From the NCBI GenBank assembly GCA_028023455.1, contig JAQFVV010012506.1, positions 3,964,714 through 4,028,713 on the forward strand: a stretch of 64,000 nucleotides of DNA. The letters run 5' to 3'. Made by a program: the position numbers and the translations under genes. Below are positions 25,441-37,787 of this stretch, piece by piece. The notes beneath the pieces are model-generated. The model was not told the DNA's origin and searched no databases. It saw nothing but the letters and a program-made list of their open reading frames with translations. Source of the DNA: Epiperipatus broadwayi. Taxonomy: Eukaryota > Onychophora > Udeonychophora > Euonychophora > Peripatidae. Position 1 is the stretch's first letter; each line of letters opens with the position of its first letter.

Positions 25441-26858
25441 TGTACCATCTACAAATAGATGGTCCAAATATATATATATTTGCATTTGAAAATACTTAGA
25501 AGCTAAAAAAAAAAAGATAGAATTTAAAGACGCAATTTCCTTAGTATAATTTATTTTTTTAAAACGTACGATGAGAGTTAATTTTTTTTTTTGTTTCGAA
25601 TTATTTTATCTGTAATTTTAATGAAAGTTGAAATTGGAAAGAATAAAAAAGGCATGCAGATTACTAATCCAGATAAACAAAAAGAATTTCAAAAATAGAA
25701 AGATTACAATCAAGATCTTTAGAATATTGATTAAAGATGGCAGAAATAATATATTAAGAAAAGAACTTTGTATCAGAAAAAGAAAATAAATGTATAAGAT
25801 TATAAAGCTAAGCGTCATGATAATAATAACATGTGCAGAAGTTACAAAACTGGATCGAGGTATAAAAAGAAGAAGACAACTTCTATCTAGGTTTTTCTTT
25901 TATCTTCTGGTTATGTGTTTTTAGAGTTGGAGGTTTCTGTGACTGACCTGTTGTAGTGAAATGCGTCTGCACAGGAACACTACTCACTTGCTGAACGAAG
26001 TCATCATGCAAGACTGGAAACGAAGCCTTGTGAACACTGTCTTTTGCAACGAAGAGGTCATCACAACCGAGCTTCTTGCTCCAGCTATGGAACGAACCAG
26101 ACAAGAAGATAACAGCAGGAGAGATCAATTAAATTTCAAGGAACACAGGATCTCAAAGGCAGACAAGTATATTATAAGAACCGATGCAAGCTTACCAGTA
26201 AGTTAAGATTATTTACTCCCAATTTGTAACTTTAATTATTGGCCAATTAATGTTAACCATGAATGATAATAACAATAATGACTGATTTTCAATGTTTCAA
26301 GGAACTAGCTAGAAGAATTTAAATGGAACAAGAACTTTTCATTTGATTAATAATATTTGGATTAGTGTATGTTTTTCTTTTCCAATTTTTTATTTACTAA
26401 TTCTTGTATAAATATTTTAAATAGATTTTAATAAAATATTTAGTATTAATTTAGCACTCTCTTTGTACATTCTTAATTTGAATATTAGATGTTATTAATG
26501 TTAGTTTATTAATATTTAATTAAAGAAATTACCTTTACCATTATATTTAATAGTTTAGCCCTGGTAAGATTCATAGAGATCTTTAAAATGACAATAAATC
26601 TAAACCCCGATTTTGGTAATAAATTTCCTTTTAAATTATGGTGTGCGATGCAATGTGCCAGATTGGCAAATTCTTGCACCTATATTAAAATAAATTAAAA
26701 GCTGATTCCTCTGGCAGCATAGGTCATAATAATTAGTAGGCCAGTTAATCAGGAAATATAGCTATGTTTTTGGAAATAGAACAAGATATTTTTCTTCTCC
26801 ATAGCTTGCTTAACTTTCACTTAATAGTGTATAAAAAAAGGCTTACCAAAACGTTACA
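25441..26858 (+). repeat. Solo LTR related to LTR-A
   Basis: Runs from TGTACCATC at 25441 to ACGTTACA at 26858, flanked by ATAT on both sides (25437-25440 and 26859-26862). Diverged similarity to LTR-A (28899-30271) is seen in order: AAACGTACGATGAG, ATTAAAGATGGC, ATGTGCAGAAGT, a TATA box, a CTTACCAGTAAG segment, and AAATTAAAAGCTGATT near the end. It has no second LTR or interior nearby, so it is the product of LTR-LTR recombination. The first 26 bases form a hairpin (arms ACCATCT and AGATGGT). The 81-codon frames inside are not genes. Confidence 0.85.
25861..25868 (+). promoter_or_regulatory. LTR TATA box
   Basis: TATAAAAA sits 420 bp into the solo LTR, at the place where LTR-A has GGATATAAAAAGG, so it marks the old U3/R region. 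Confidence 0.7.
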
Positions 26859-27879
26859 ATATATATGATAAAAAGTCTGAACATTAAAGACAGAATACAG
26901 ATAATAAATCATAAAAGTTTATTATAGTTTAGTTTAAGGAAAATGAATTATTTCTTACTCTTAAAAACAACAAAAAAACATCATATAAATCCTTAGTTTA
27001 TAGAATGCTTTCAGGAATGAAAACTCTGTTTATTCTACTCCAGTTCTTCCAACTATAAGCTTAAATAATCAATAAATGCTAAATAGTAGAGCTTATCAAA
27101 TCTCTATTCAATACTATACTATCCATATCTGTAAAGTAGTTGAAGATTTATAACTTTCTTTAGTGAAAAGTTTTAGATCTGGATTTTACTTAAGTAATTC
27201 AAAATTATTATTGGCATAAATAGCAAACACCAACATTTTACAGTCATATTAAGGTATTAATTCTTCAATAAAGAAAAAAAATCCATTGTTTTTATAGATT
27301 TAAGTTTCTACAAAATGCTTTGAAATTTTACTATTATTTTATACTTTGCAATATTAGCTTAACTCATATATTAATGACCAGAATCACAAACAGCTTTACA
27401 TATATGATGTCTATGAAATAAAATTAAGCAAACTGGAGATACAATTAGTGTGATTCTTTTGCTAATTTAGAATGCAAAGCCGCAACAATAAAGATTTTCT
27501 TATTGTTTAAACTCAGTTATCATGTGTCAGAAGTCCATGAATTATCAATTATTATGAAATAGATTATTTTACATATGAGCATAAAGATATATGCAAAATA
27601 TTCAAAGCGAAAATTTTCTAATTTAAATTCAGTGATACTTCAATAGAAAAATTTATACCAATTCTGATAGTTTCAAAGGTGCAGTAGTAATAAAATTATC
27701 TATCAAATCAAACTGAATCTTTCAATCTTCTATGCAATTTTTTCCAAATACTAAATAAATAAAACAGTTGATGCTAATATATTTTACATTCATAATTAAC
27801 TAGAATAAAAGACAGCCATCCCACAGCCCACTTTTAAAGTAATATGCATATGCAAGTGGCACCAATTGTACCCACTTAG
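26859..27879. other. AT-rich stretch, nothing recognised
   Basis: No exon or repeat end found. Some of it may be further 5' sequence of the LINE remnant that follows. Confidence 0.4.
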
Positions 27880-28890
27880 AAATCAGATTATTTTAAAATG
27901 GAACTCCTAGTTAATCAGAAAGACATCAAAATATGAAATAAAATATAACAACTGTAAATGTTAACTTTAGAAATAATAAAAAGAAATTAATACTTCAAGG
28001 TTAATGAGATAAAGATGCTAGGCTTTAAAATTAAAAAAAATTACTAGATAGTGTTGGCAACTGTGAAACATTCCAGAATACTTTATACAAAAGGATGTTC
28101 TCTTTAAAAAAAAAACAGAATAAATAAATTCAAACAATGAAGATATAACAAAATTAACAATGAATATTCTCTGCCAAGTAATAATACAATATAAAGTCAA
28201 TATAATTGCAACACAGAAAATTGGTTATTCCTCTAATAATGATCACGTTAAAATTGTTGATACACATTAGCAATTGACTAAATGTGTATTAAACATGGTG
28301 TGGCTATTTTTGTTTCAAACCATTTAGCAAATAATTTCTGTTGAAAATACATAAAATGATATAGAGCCATTAATATTTGGGTAGATATTATTTATATATT
28401 CAATATTTATAAGCTCATAGTAAAAATCAAACTAATTCTATTTTCCACTTCCAGATATGTTTATATTTTTTACATTCAAAAGAGATTTCAACTCTCATAA
28501 TAAGCTATGGATGTATGCAATTAAAAATAAAGAAAGTTTTCAACTTTTAAAATGGATAATTTTCAGTTACATGAATATATTTTATAATGTCAGCAAAGAG
28601 AAACAGTCTATTAAGAAAGATGAATTATAGAGACAACCATTTTAACAAAAAATAGTGTCTACAACTCACTGATTAGATAATAAATACTTTTCCCTATTTT
28701 CAAAATATACCAATATAAATGCATACTTCTAGAGATGGAATTTAATAAGAGGTGACTGGAATCAATATAATGAATATTACTAAAGAAACATATTAATAGG
28801 TTCTTACTCATTTCCTTTAGCTATGAATGTTTTAGAAAATTCATAATAACAATTGCAAAAAGATTCATCTCCCAATTATATTAAAAACAT
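27880..28890 (+). mobile_element. CR1/Jockey-type LINE remnant, upstream part
   Basis: Parallels the 3880-4690 region of the first LINE copy in the same order. Shared blocks include TAAACATGGTGTGGCTATTT (28294; compare 4171) and the CATTCAAAAGAGATTTCAACTCTCATA zone. It also has a frame reading IPIFKIYQYKCILLEMEF, at the position where related elements have a conserved linker after the endonuclease. The LTR element beginning at 28899 follows closely. Confidence 0.55.
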
Positions 28891-28898
28891 ATATATAT

Positions 28899-30271
28899 TG
28901 TAACGTTTATTTATATACGTTACAAATATATTGGCATTGGGTAAAAAAAACTAAAAGATAAAAGTGGATTTAAAATTTTGTTGAGTAATTTTTTTTTTTA
29001 AAAAAAAAAAACGTACAATGAGGGTTGAATTATTCTTCTTATTTTTTTTTTTATGTGATTAGTAATAAAAGTAATTGGAGAGAACAAAAGAATTCCAAAA
29101 GCAAGTAAAAAAGATAAGCTGAAAGTAGAAATACTCAAATTAATTAAAGATGGCCGAAAACTTGAAGAAAATAAAGACTTTATTACATAAAATTTATAAA
29201 GACTGGATAAGATTAAAAAGGCATGGTACTAGCATGCGCAGAAGTCCTGAAAACTGGATATAAAAAGGAGGGATCCGGTTGAAGGAACGTCTTGTTCGTT
29301 TTGTTTCTCTAGTTGGTCTTGGATAACATTAATATATCCAAGATCGCTCTTCGCTGAAGGAATTCGGCATGTCGCAGTGAACCGGAGCTCCTGAAGACAT
29401 CGGACCTAAGGATGTACACCAGGAAAAGCCTTCGTGACCGACTGGGGAAATGGACCACAAGATCAAGCAATAACCAAAAGGCCGAGCTCATTATAACCAA
29501 AAAAACTATGCATAGTTATCTACTACTGAATTCATGAAACTTACCGGTAAGAATAATTATCCTGATTGTGACAAAGTTAACTATTTAAAACTACTCGTAA
29601 AAATATACGTATAAAAGAATCCCGATAGTGACTTTAATTTTTCTATATGAGAGACTCTTATTTAACCAAGAACTTTTTGTTTATTTTAACTGATATTTAT
29701 ATTTTCTGGATATTTCCCACCTGAATTAAATGTGTTCTCTCCAAGGTATTAATTAGCTACTTAACATGAAGTATTTTAGTTTGTCAAAATTAAAAATATT
29801 TCTAATATCAATTCTCATTTGTGCGTTATTAATAATAGTTATTATTTTTTATTATTAAATTTATTTTTAGTGTAATAAGATTTAAACGTAAGTTACCTTT
29901 GCCAATATGTTTCAATACGCCCAGGACTAATAATCGTAAAAATCATTAATTCTCATTACGGTAGAATTACCGCCCCTTAAAAAAAAAAATAATAAAAACC
30001 TTTTTATTTTTTTTTGTTTTACAACTTGCGAGAGGTGCTGGCGACATATTTCAGCGGATTCTTAGGAATTCTGGCGCCCATATCAAATAAAATTAAAAGT
30101 TGATTTTGTCAATAGCACAATTCGTAACAATTAATAGGCTGAAGTTGATCAGGAAAAATAGCTGTGTTTTTAGAATAGAAATACAACTTTCTTCTTTTTT
30201 GACATAGCTTGATCAACTCACGCGCAGTTTATATTAGCGTGTAAAGGCCAAGTAATACGAAAAACGTTACA
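28899..30271 (+). repeat. LTR-A, 5' copy
   Basis: Begins TGTAACG and ends CGTTACA. The first 26 bases form a hairpin with 8-bp arms TGTAACGT and ACGTTACA. A TATA box lies 360 bp in. CTTACCGGTAAGAATAATTA near 29541 holds a good 5' splice donor sequence that could allow splicing of LTR-initiated RNA. A 63-codon frame on the minus strand appears identically in both copies only because the LTRs are identical; it is not a gene. Confidence 0.92.
29259..29266 (+). promoter_or_regulatory. LTR-A TATA box
   Basis: TATAAAAA in the context GGATATAAAAAGGAGG. The matching site in the second LTR is 31375-31382. It is a strong candidate for the polymerase II start region. Confidence 0.75.
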
Positions 30272-30272
30272 A

Positions 30273-30290
30273 TGGCGACCCAACTCGGGC
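30273..30290 (+). other. Primer binding site, LTR-A element
   Basis: TGGCGACCCAACTCGGGC begins one base after the LTR end. It starts with TGG, complementary to a tRNA CCA end, and is at the standard distance. I cannot name the primer tRNA. Confidence 0.7.
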
Positions 30291-31019
30291 TTCGATTCAA
30301 CAACTACAACCTGAGATGAGTTGTAATGATAAAGAACATTACAATGATGACTCAAAGAAACTCACAGCCGGAAAATAAATTATGATTTTTTTGAAAAAAG
30401 AAAAAAATTATAAAAAAAAAACTAACTAATTAAACCCTGATTATTAAAATATGAAAGAAGATACTTTTTTTAATATGACTTCCAGAAAGAAAAAATATAT
30501 ATGTATATATTTTTTATATATGTCTAAAAACACGATCGTGGCTGATATAGACGTAAGTCACAAGTATTTGACTGGGTAGGCGGTTACTGAAGAGGGGAAT
30601 AACATAGCCCCGAGTCCTTATCCGCAGTATATGAACATAAGACTGTCTTTAAATGCTCGTCAGACTATTTCTAGCAGAGATCCCAATAAAGGGGAAGGCT
30701 GATCAAGTTGGACCAAGTTGCCACGAGCCTGTAAGACTCAGAACGATGAGCAACGCTCGTTTGTGCCTATAACTTGGGCTTCTTATCGTTAATATTACAC
30801 TAAAGCGGATAGGACACAGATGAATGTTGAAATATTTTCCATTCCCGCCGTGTTAGACCTAAAAGTGGGCGTTAAAGCCGAACGTCGCTTGTGAATGAGT
30901 CTACACAATATATCAGCACGCTACTACAGAAAAAAAAAATACGAATATGAATTTAAAAACTTAAGAATAAAATTAGTGTAAACCCCTATTTTATTCTCAT
31001 CTCCTGGCACTGGTGGTAT
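30291..31019 (+). other. Non-coding interior of the LTR-A element
   Basis: About 730 bp without a frame of note. The part at 30540-30900 is of normal complexity (for example AGATCCCAATAAAGGGGAAG) and may hold packaging or dimerisation signals. No clear polypurine tract precedes the second LTR at 31020. Confidence 0.65.
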
Positions 31020-31632
31020 TGTAACGTTTATTTATATACGTTACAAATATATTGGCATTGGGTAAAAAAAACTAAAAGATAAAAGTGGATTTAAAATTTT
31101 GTTGAGTAATTTTTTTTAAAAAAAAAACGTACGTACGAGGGTTGAATTATTCTTCTTATTTTTTTTTTATGTGATAAGTAATAAAAGTAATTGGAGAGAA
31201 CAAAAGAATTCCAAAAGCAAGTAAAAAAGATAAGCTGAAAGTAGAAATACTCAAATTAATTAAAGATGGCCGAAAACTTGAAGAAAATAAAGACTTTATT
31301 ACATAAAATTTATAAAGACTGGATAAGATTAAAAAGGCATGGTACTAGCATGCGCAGAAGTCCTGAAAACTGGATATAAAAAGGAGGGATCCGGTTGAAG
31401 GAACGTCTTGTTCGTTTTGTTTCTCTAGTTGGTCTTGGATAACATTAATATATCCAAGATCGCTCTTCGCTGAAGGAATTCGGCATGTCGCAGTGAACCG
31501 GAGCTCCTGAAGACATCGGACCTAAGGATGTACACCAGGAAAAGCCTTCGTGACCGACTGGGGAAATGGACCACAAGATCAAGCAATAACCAAAAGGCCG
31601 AGCTCATTATAACCAAAAAAAACTATGCATTG
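31020..31632 (+). repeat. LTR-A, 3' copy, left part
   Basis: Matches 28899-29510 with a few length changes in homopolymers, up to ACTATGCAT. Ends with ATTG at 31629-31632, the left target duplication of the nested element. It resumes at 39905. Confidence 0.9.
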
Positions 31633-33884
31633 TGTAACGAGCACAGACGTTCGTTACATTGTTTTTTTATATATAATTATTAAACAAGTTAAAATAAAAA
31701 GTTCGCATTTAAAAACTTTCTTTAAAAATTAAAAATTGAAATTAAAATATCATCTTAAACTCTTATATATTAAGTCGCACAGATAATAAAAATTATTAAA
31801 ATAAAATTTTTATTAAAGAAAAAGGTATTTTTAAAACTAAATTTTAAAAAGATTTGGAGATAAAATTATATCTCTAAATCTGTCTTTAAATATATTTTTG
31901 ATTTGGAAAACAGGGTAATTAATTAGAAATGGAAATGATTGTTAATTAGTTAAATGTAAACCAGCCTTCGGCATTTAAATGTAAAAACACCTGTCAGATA
32001 AGAAAACAATAAAAACTGTTAGCAAATAAGAAGAAATCCCTATGGAATCGGACCTCAACGAAAAGGATCATCTCATCGATGACGTAATGTAAATTCAATC
32101 CTTCACATTAATATAAAAGGAAAATTTTGGAAATTATTAATCAGTGACTAGTGACTGGAAATTGATTGATTATTGACGATGTAACAGCTAGGTGTTAGCG
32201 CTGGGGGGATTGAAAAAAGACGCACAGCTTCAATCCCTTCAGTTCTGCTAAGAAAGAGAAAAAATGGGCCATCGTTTATACAATGAGGACCAACTACACG
32301 AAAAACAAAATCTCCAAAGGATAAATAAATAAATCAACCGGATAATAATCTTCGGACGACGTGGGAATTCACGTTTAAACGGCCAGGAATATAATAGGAT
32401 GAACTATTTCAATAACCGTAAGAACTTTAAAATTTATGAACAGTAAATTAAAAACTTTTCATATTTAAAATGATTTTAATATTATTCTATCTGACCAACA
32501 ATATTTATTAATTGGTTATAATTTTATTTAATGTATTTAATTTGTAAAATCATTTCCATTTATTTATTTATTTATTTAATTTTGTTCTTTAAGTTGTTAT
32601 GATTTCTGTTTTCCGTTAAATAAATTATAAAAAAATGTTAAACTTGAGTCGGGCGTGAATGGCTGTATCGATTTGTAAAGATAATTAAGGGAGGGTAATC
32701 TTGGGTTGTTCATTTCGTGGTTGAATTGGTTCAATGGATTGGATATATTTATGTAATTAGTAGGTGTAAGCATGAGATCCGCTACGGGCAGGATTATAAA
32801 ATACGCCACACACCCTCTGTTTGCCTATGGATGGGTTTGTAAGTCGGCAGAAGACCGCAGCCCATTCCTATGGAGTTTTTAGTTTATTGATCTACTTGCC
32901 CACAGATGTCACATTCCTGTGGGTGGAGAGTCAATGTCGTTTTTCTTTCTTCATATTGTTCAGATGTACATTCCTGACAATATAATTGTGTTGTCGTATC
33001 ATGCTACATTGAATACATGAATGTATCAGATGGATTGGCGCCGGTTGATTGCGAGATGTGTTGCCTAGGGTTAAATAGGGATAGAATATTTTATTTTCGA
33101 ATGCAAATCTATATAGTATATTCAGGCTTGATCCTATAAAACTATTAAATTTAAGTTGTTTATAGACGCTTGCATAGATTGGCTATCGGTTAAATATGTT
33201 TGCGTTTTCATATTTGATCAAAATATATAGACATTCGACAAATACTGATACCTTACGGTGAGTATCTAAAAGGTATTTATTCGGATGTCTTTTAAGTTAT
33301 TGGTGACGATGCAGGTATCTTACGATGAATACTAGAGGGTTTCTTATATTTCCCTCTGCAATTGTCAGTAATCAATAACTTTATATTTTGATCGTTTATG
33401 TTTACTTTGAAATGTTTTTGACCGTTGAAATCTATGTAACCGATCTATAGCAACATATTAAACAGGTTAATATAATCCCATCTGTGCGAACTTGATTAAA
33501 AATGTAAATTTATAATATAATAGTAACTCAATGTAAATTAAAGTAAAATCAAAGTTAAAAATAATGTTAAATGTTTAAATGTAAATCACTAAAATAATTT
33601 TAAACCTTAGATATATGTGCATAAATAAATCTGTTTTGTATGATAATTACTGGCAGTGGCTTACTTTATTCTTTTATATACTAGTAAATGATATTATTAA
33701 ATCTCTGCTATTCCACTGAGCTAGTGACAATGGGCTAACGATCTAAATATGTAAATAAAGTGGAATCCTAACAGCGCATATCTGCCTACTTTATAAATTT
33801 TTCTAGGCTCAAATGCCTAGATGGCGCCCTTTGGTAGTGCGGTGCGGTGCGATGCGATCTACCACTTCGTTTTGGATCGTTATA
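31633..33884 (+). repeat. LTR-B copy 1
   Basis: 2252 bp, TGTAACGAGC to CGTTATA (last C mutated to T). A head hairpin lies at 31633-31658 (arms TGTAACGA and TCGTTACA). The end carries a GGTGC-type short tandem repeat at 33836-33858, shared with copy 3 but absent from copy 2. TATA box at 32112. Confidence 0.88.
32080..32119 (+). promoter_or_regulatory. LTR-B promoter: CRE-like site and TATA box
   Basis: TGACGTAA (32080-32087) lies 24 bp upstream of TATAAAAG (32112-32119). The pair is retained in copy 2 (TATAAAAG at 35085-35092) and in copy 3 in reverse (39422-39429). TGACGTAA matches sites bound by CREB/ATF-family factors, so response to such factors is an inference. Confidence 0.6.
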
Positions 33885-33886
33885 AT

Positions 33887-33904
33887 TGGCGCCCAACGTG
33901 GGGC
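33887..33904 (+). other. Primer binding site for tRNA-Lys, LTR-B element
   Basis: TGGCGCCCAACGTGGGGC starts two bases after LTR-B copy 1. It is complementary to the 3' end of the tRNA-Lys isoacceptor used by several retroelements with this same 18-base site. It marks the reverse transcription start and confirms an LTR retroelement. After copy 2, at 36806, the site has decayed to TTGCGCCAA. Confidence 0.88.
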
Positions 33905-34609
33905 CGATCTTTAATAAACCACATATACCCTGAGCAAATTTTGTCAAAATGAAATAAATGTTTTATCTGCTTACATAAGTCGGATATTTTTAAATTTTAT
34001 AAAAGCACTGCCAGGAAGAAATTGCGCATATACATTAAATACGAGAAAGTATAAAATAATTTTAAAACTAATTTTTGTAAATTAAAAAGAAAATCAAAAG
34101 GTTGCATTGGATATGTTTTTTTTTGTTAATATATATTTATGCGTTAACGTGTATAGGCGCACAGCCACGGAAGTTTATGATCGAAATGTGGTACCTTACG
34201 ATGAGTACCGTTGGGAATTTACGTCAGTGTAATCCTATTTATGCATTTCAATCAGTCATAAATAAGTTGGTGGTAGTTATAATTGTGCTGCAAATATACA
34301 CGTATAAATCCCTTATCTTAGAACATATTTATCTCAATGCAACCTTCCTAAATAAGTTAAATAATTTGTTTGTCATGCCGTAAATAAAAATCAAATGGAT
34401 AAAATAAAATAGAATTCTCGGGGGGAGGGGTGTAAACGTAAATGGTCCTTAGGTAGGCGATGGTCAACATTTTCTTTTTCTTTTTGTATATAGTTTTTTG
34501 TAAAATTATTAACTGAATGTTTGTAAATTTTGTTAATACCGTAATTACTAACCCTAAGTAAAATATTTTTTTTTTTTTGATCATTTTTTTTTAAGTAACT
34601 TTACTGATA
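33905..34609 (+). other. Non-coding interior between LTR-B copies 1 and 2
   Basis: About 0.7 kb with only chance frames (34102-34383 and 34357-34584, both low-complexity). No Gag, protease, RT or integrase motifs. A G-rich run GGGGGGAGGGG occurs at 34420. No clear polypurine tract adjoins the next LTR. Confidence 0.65.
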
Positions 34610-36803
34610 TGTAACGAGCACAGACGTTCGTTACATTGTTTTTTTTTTATATATATTATTAAACAAGTTAAAATAAAAAGTTCGCATTTAAAAACTTTCT
34701 TTAAAAATTAAAAATTGAAATTAAAATATCGTCTTAAACTCTTATATATTAAGTCGCACAGATAATAAAAATTATTAAAATAAAATTTTTATTAAAGAAA
34801 AAGGTATTTTTAAAACTAAATTTTAAAAGATTTGGAGATAAAATTATATCTCTAAATCTGTCTTTAAATATATTTTTGATTTGGAAAAAGGGTAATTAAT
34901 TAGAAATGGAAATGATTGTTAATTAGTTAAATGTAAACCAGCCTTCGGCATTTAAATGTAAAAACACCTGTCAGATAAGAAAACAATAAAAACTGTTAGC
35001 AAATAAGAAGAAATCCTATGGAATGGACTCAACGAAAAGGATCATCTCATCGATGACGTAATGTAAATTCAATCCTTACATTAATATAAAAGGAAAATTT
35101 TGGAAATTATTAATAGTGACTAGTGACTGGAAATTGATTGATTATTGACGATGTAACAGCTAGGTGTTAGCGCTGGGGGGATTGAAAAAGACGCACAGCT
35201 TCAATCCCTTCAGTTCTGCTAAGAAAGAGAAAAAATGGGCCATCGTTTATACAATGAGGACCAACTACACAAAAAAAAATCTCCAAAGGATAAATAAATA
35301 AATCAACCGGATACTAATCTTGAGACGTGGGAATTCACGTTTAAACGGCCAGGAATATAATAGGATGAACTATTTCAATAACCGTAAGAACTTTAAAATT
35401 TATGAACAGTAAATTAAAAACTTTTCATATTTAAAATGATTTTAATATTATTCTATCTGACCAACAATATTTATTAATTGGTTATAATTTTATTTAATGT
35501 ATTTAATTTGTAAAATCATTTCATTTATTTATTTATTTATTTAATTTTGTTCTTTAAGTTGTTATGATTTCTGTTTTCCGTTAAATAAATTATAAAAAAA
35601 ATGTTAAACTTGAGTCGGGCGTGAATGGCTGTATCGATTTGTAAAGATAATTAAGGGAGGGTAGTCTTGGGTTGTTCATTTCGTAGTTGAATTGGTTCAA
35701 TGGATTGGATATATTTATGTAATTAGTAGGTGTAATATGAGATCCGCCACGGGCAGGATTATAGATACGCCACACACCCTCTGTTTGCCTATGGATGGGT
35801 TTGTAAGTCGGCAGAATACCGCAGCCCATTCTTATGGAGTTTTTAGTTTATTGATCTACTTGCCCACAGATGTCACATCCCTGTGGGTAGAGAGTCAATG
35901 TCGTTTCTATTTCTACATATTGTTCAGATGTACATTCTGACAATATTGTTGTGTTGTCGTATCATGTACATTGAATACAGAATGTATCAGATGGATTGGC
36001 GCCAGTTGATTGCGAAATGTGTTGCCTAAGGTTAAGTAGGGATATAATATTTTATTTTTAAATCAAATCTATGTAGTCGATTCAGGCTCGATCCTAAATA
36101 AAACTATTAAATTTAAGTTGTTTATAGACGCTTGATGGATTGTTTATCGGTTAACTATGTTTGCGTTTTCATATTTGATCAAAATATATAGACATTCGAT
36201 AAATAATGATACCTTACGGTAGTATCTAAAAAGTATTTATTCGGATGTCTTTTAAGTTATTGGTGAATGCAAGTATCTTACGATGAATACTAGAGGGTTT
36301 CTTATAATTCTATCAATTGTCAGTAATCAATAATTTTGTATTTTGATCGTTTATGTTTACTTTGAAATGTTTTTGACCGTTGAAATCTATGTAACCGATC
36401 TATAGCAACATATTAAACAGGTTTATAAGCCCATTGAACTTGATTAAAAATGTAAATTTATAATATAATAGTAATGATGTAAATTAAAGTAAATAAAGTT
36501 AAAAATAATGTTAAATGTTTAAATGTAAATACTAAAATAATTTTAAACCTTATATATATGTATAAATAAATCTGTTTGTATGATAATTACTCATGGTTAT
36601 TTTATTTATATTGAAAAATAATAGATAGATATATATTAATCTCTGCTATTCCACTAGCTAGTGACATGGGCTAACGACGGAACAAAATATAAAAAAAAAA
36701 TATATTTTTTTGACTTACGTATCTGCCTACTTTATAAATTTTTCTAGGTTCAAATGCCTAGATGGCGTATCATTGAGTTAAGTCCCTTTCTCGGATCGTT
36801 ACA
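34610..36803 (+). repeat. LTR-B copy 2
   Basis: 2194 bp, TGTAACGAGC to CGTTACA. It follows copy 1 closely but with dozens of one- to three-base deletions, such as GGACTCAACG for GGACCTCAACG. Its terminal 70 bp differ: GCGTATCATTGAGTTAAGTC replaces the GGTGC-repeat end of copies 1 and 3. It is therefore not the sister LTR of copy 1. Confidence 0.88.
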
Positions 36804-37554
36804 ATTGCGCCAATAATAACTTACGTATAAATCCACCACGCTTACTCATACACAGTACCCGAGTTAAACCCAGCCCACGTTAGGAATTAGTTCCAAAACC
36901 ACTGAATCAAACCCAAACCCGGTATGACTAACCGATGATGACTTTATAACAGCAGGGGTTATCCCTTTTCTAGCTCAGCTTAGAACAGACTAAATCTTAC
37001 AGTTAATGATATATAGGTTTATTAGACTCTAGATACGGATCATTCATGTAAGATATATTTAAGTTGCCAATACAGAGTAAGTGCAAATAGACTTAGAGAG
37101 TAAAAGGTGAGGAAAATTAGATAAAAAAGTGTTTAATAAGCAAAATATAAAGATAAATATAGTGTTAAATAAGAAAATAGAAGCAATGAATATAAGGTTA
37201 TATAATGAAATACGCACTAAATATAGTGTTATACATCTAATTCATAACCTCTTGTATTTGGACTAGTCTTTAGTGAAGTTTTATTTAATGAAAACTCATG
37301 CAATAGTTGTGATCGAAGGTTGACGGGTGGTTAAAAGAATCGAGTATTAGAGCATTGGAAAAATATTTATCTAAGATTTTGTTTACTATTTTATTTGAAT
37401 AGGCTCGACGAGTAGAACAGGGAGATGGTTTATATAAATAGATAAGAGTAGATTACTGGTGGTTTTATATAAATCGAAAAGATAGTAGGTGGTTTTATAT
37501 ACAGAGGAAGATAGTACTGTGTTCTGATTCAAAAGTATTGATTACACAATTGCA
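36804..37554. other. Second LTR-B interior, non-coding
   Basis: Starts with the decayed primer site, then about 750 bp without frames. It differs from the 33905-34609 interior. A short tandem repeat of about 30 bp, GGTGGTTTTATATA, occurs around 37425-37515. Confidence 0.6.
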
Positions 37555-37787
37555 GAAAATATAAAAACCCTCTAGTATTCATCGTAAGATACCTGCATGT
37601 ACAACAACTAAAGAATCCAATAAATACCTTTTAGATATATAAGGTATCAGTATTTGTCGAATGTCTATATATTTTGATCAAATATAAAAAAACATATTTA
37701 AATAGCCAATCTATCAGCGTCTATAAACAACTTAAATTTAATAGTTTTATAGGATTATTAAATCTCCTATTCCACTAGCTAGTGACA
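37555..37787. repeat. Scrambled LTR-B fragments
   Basis: 37562-37750 is LTR-B sequence in minus orientation (ACCCTCTAGTATTCATCGTA to AATTTAATAGTTTTATAGGA). It switches at about 37751-37785 to a plus-orientation piece (AATCTCCTATTCCACTAGCT), just before copy 3 starts. Two breakpoints within 40 bp indicate rearrangement or misassembly. Confidence 0.7.

Noticed and set aside
25961-26206. An 81-codon frame (plus) and its minus-strand overlap as a small gene
   Set aside because: Both lie in the solo LTR, downstream of its TATA box, and are not conserved in LTR-A.
29309-31616. Two identical 63-codon minus-strand frames (29309-29500 and 31425-31616)
   Set aside because: They lie at the same place in the two near-identical LTR-A copies. 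Identity reflects the LTR duplication, not a conserved gene.
34357-34584. A 75-codon minus-strand frame in the LTR-B interior as an envelope or accessory gene
   Set aside because: Low-complexity Lys/Ile/Tyr composition driven by A/T runs; no domain and no support in the other interior.
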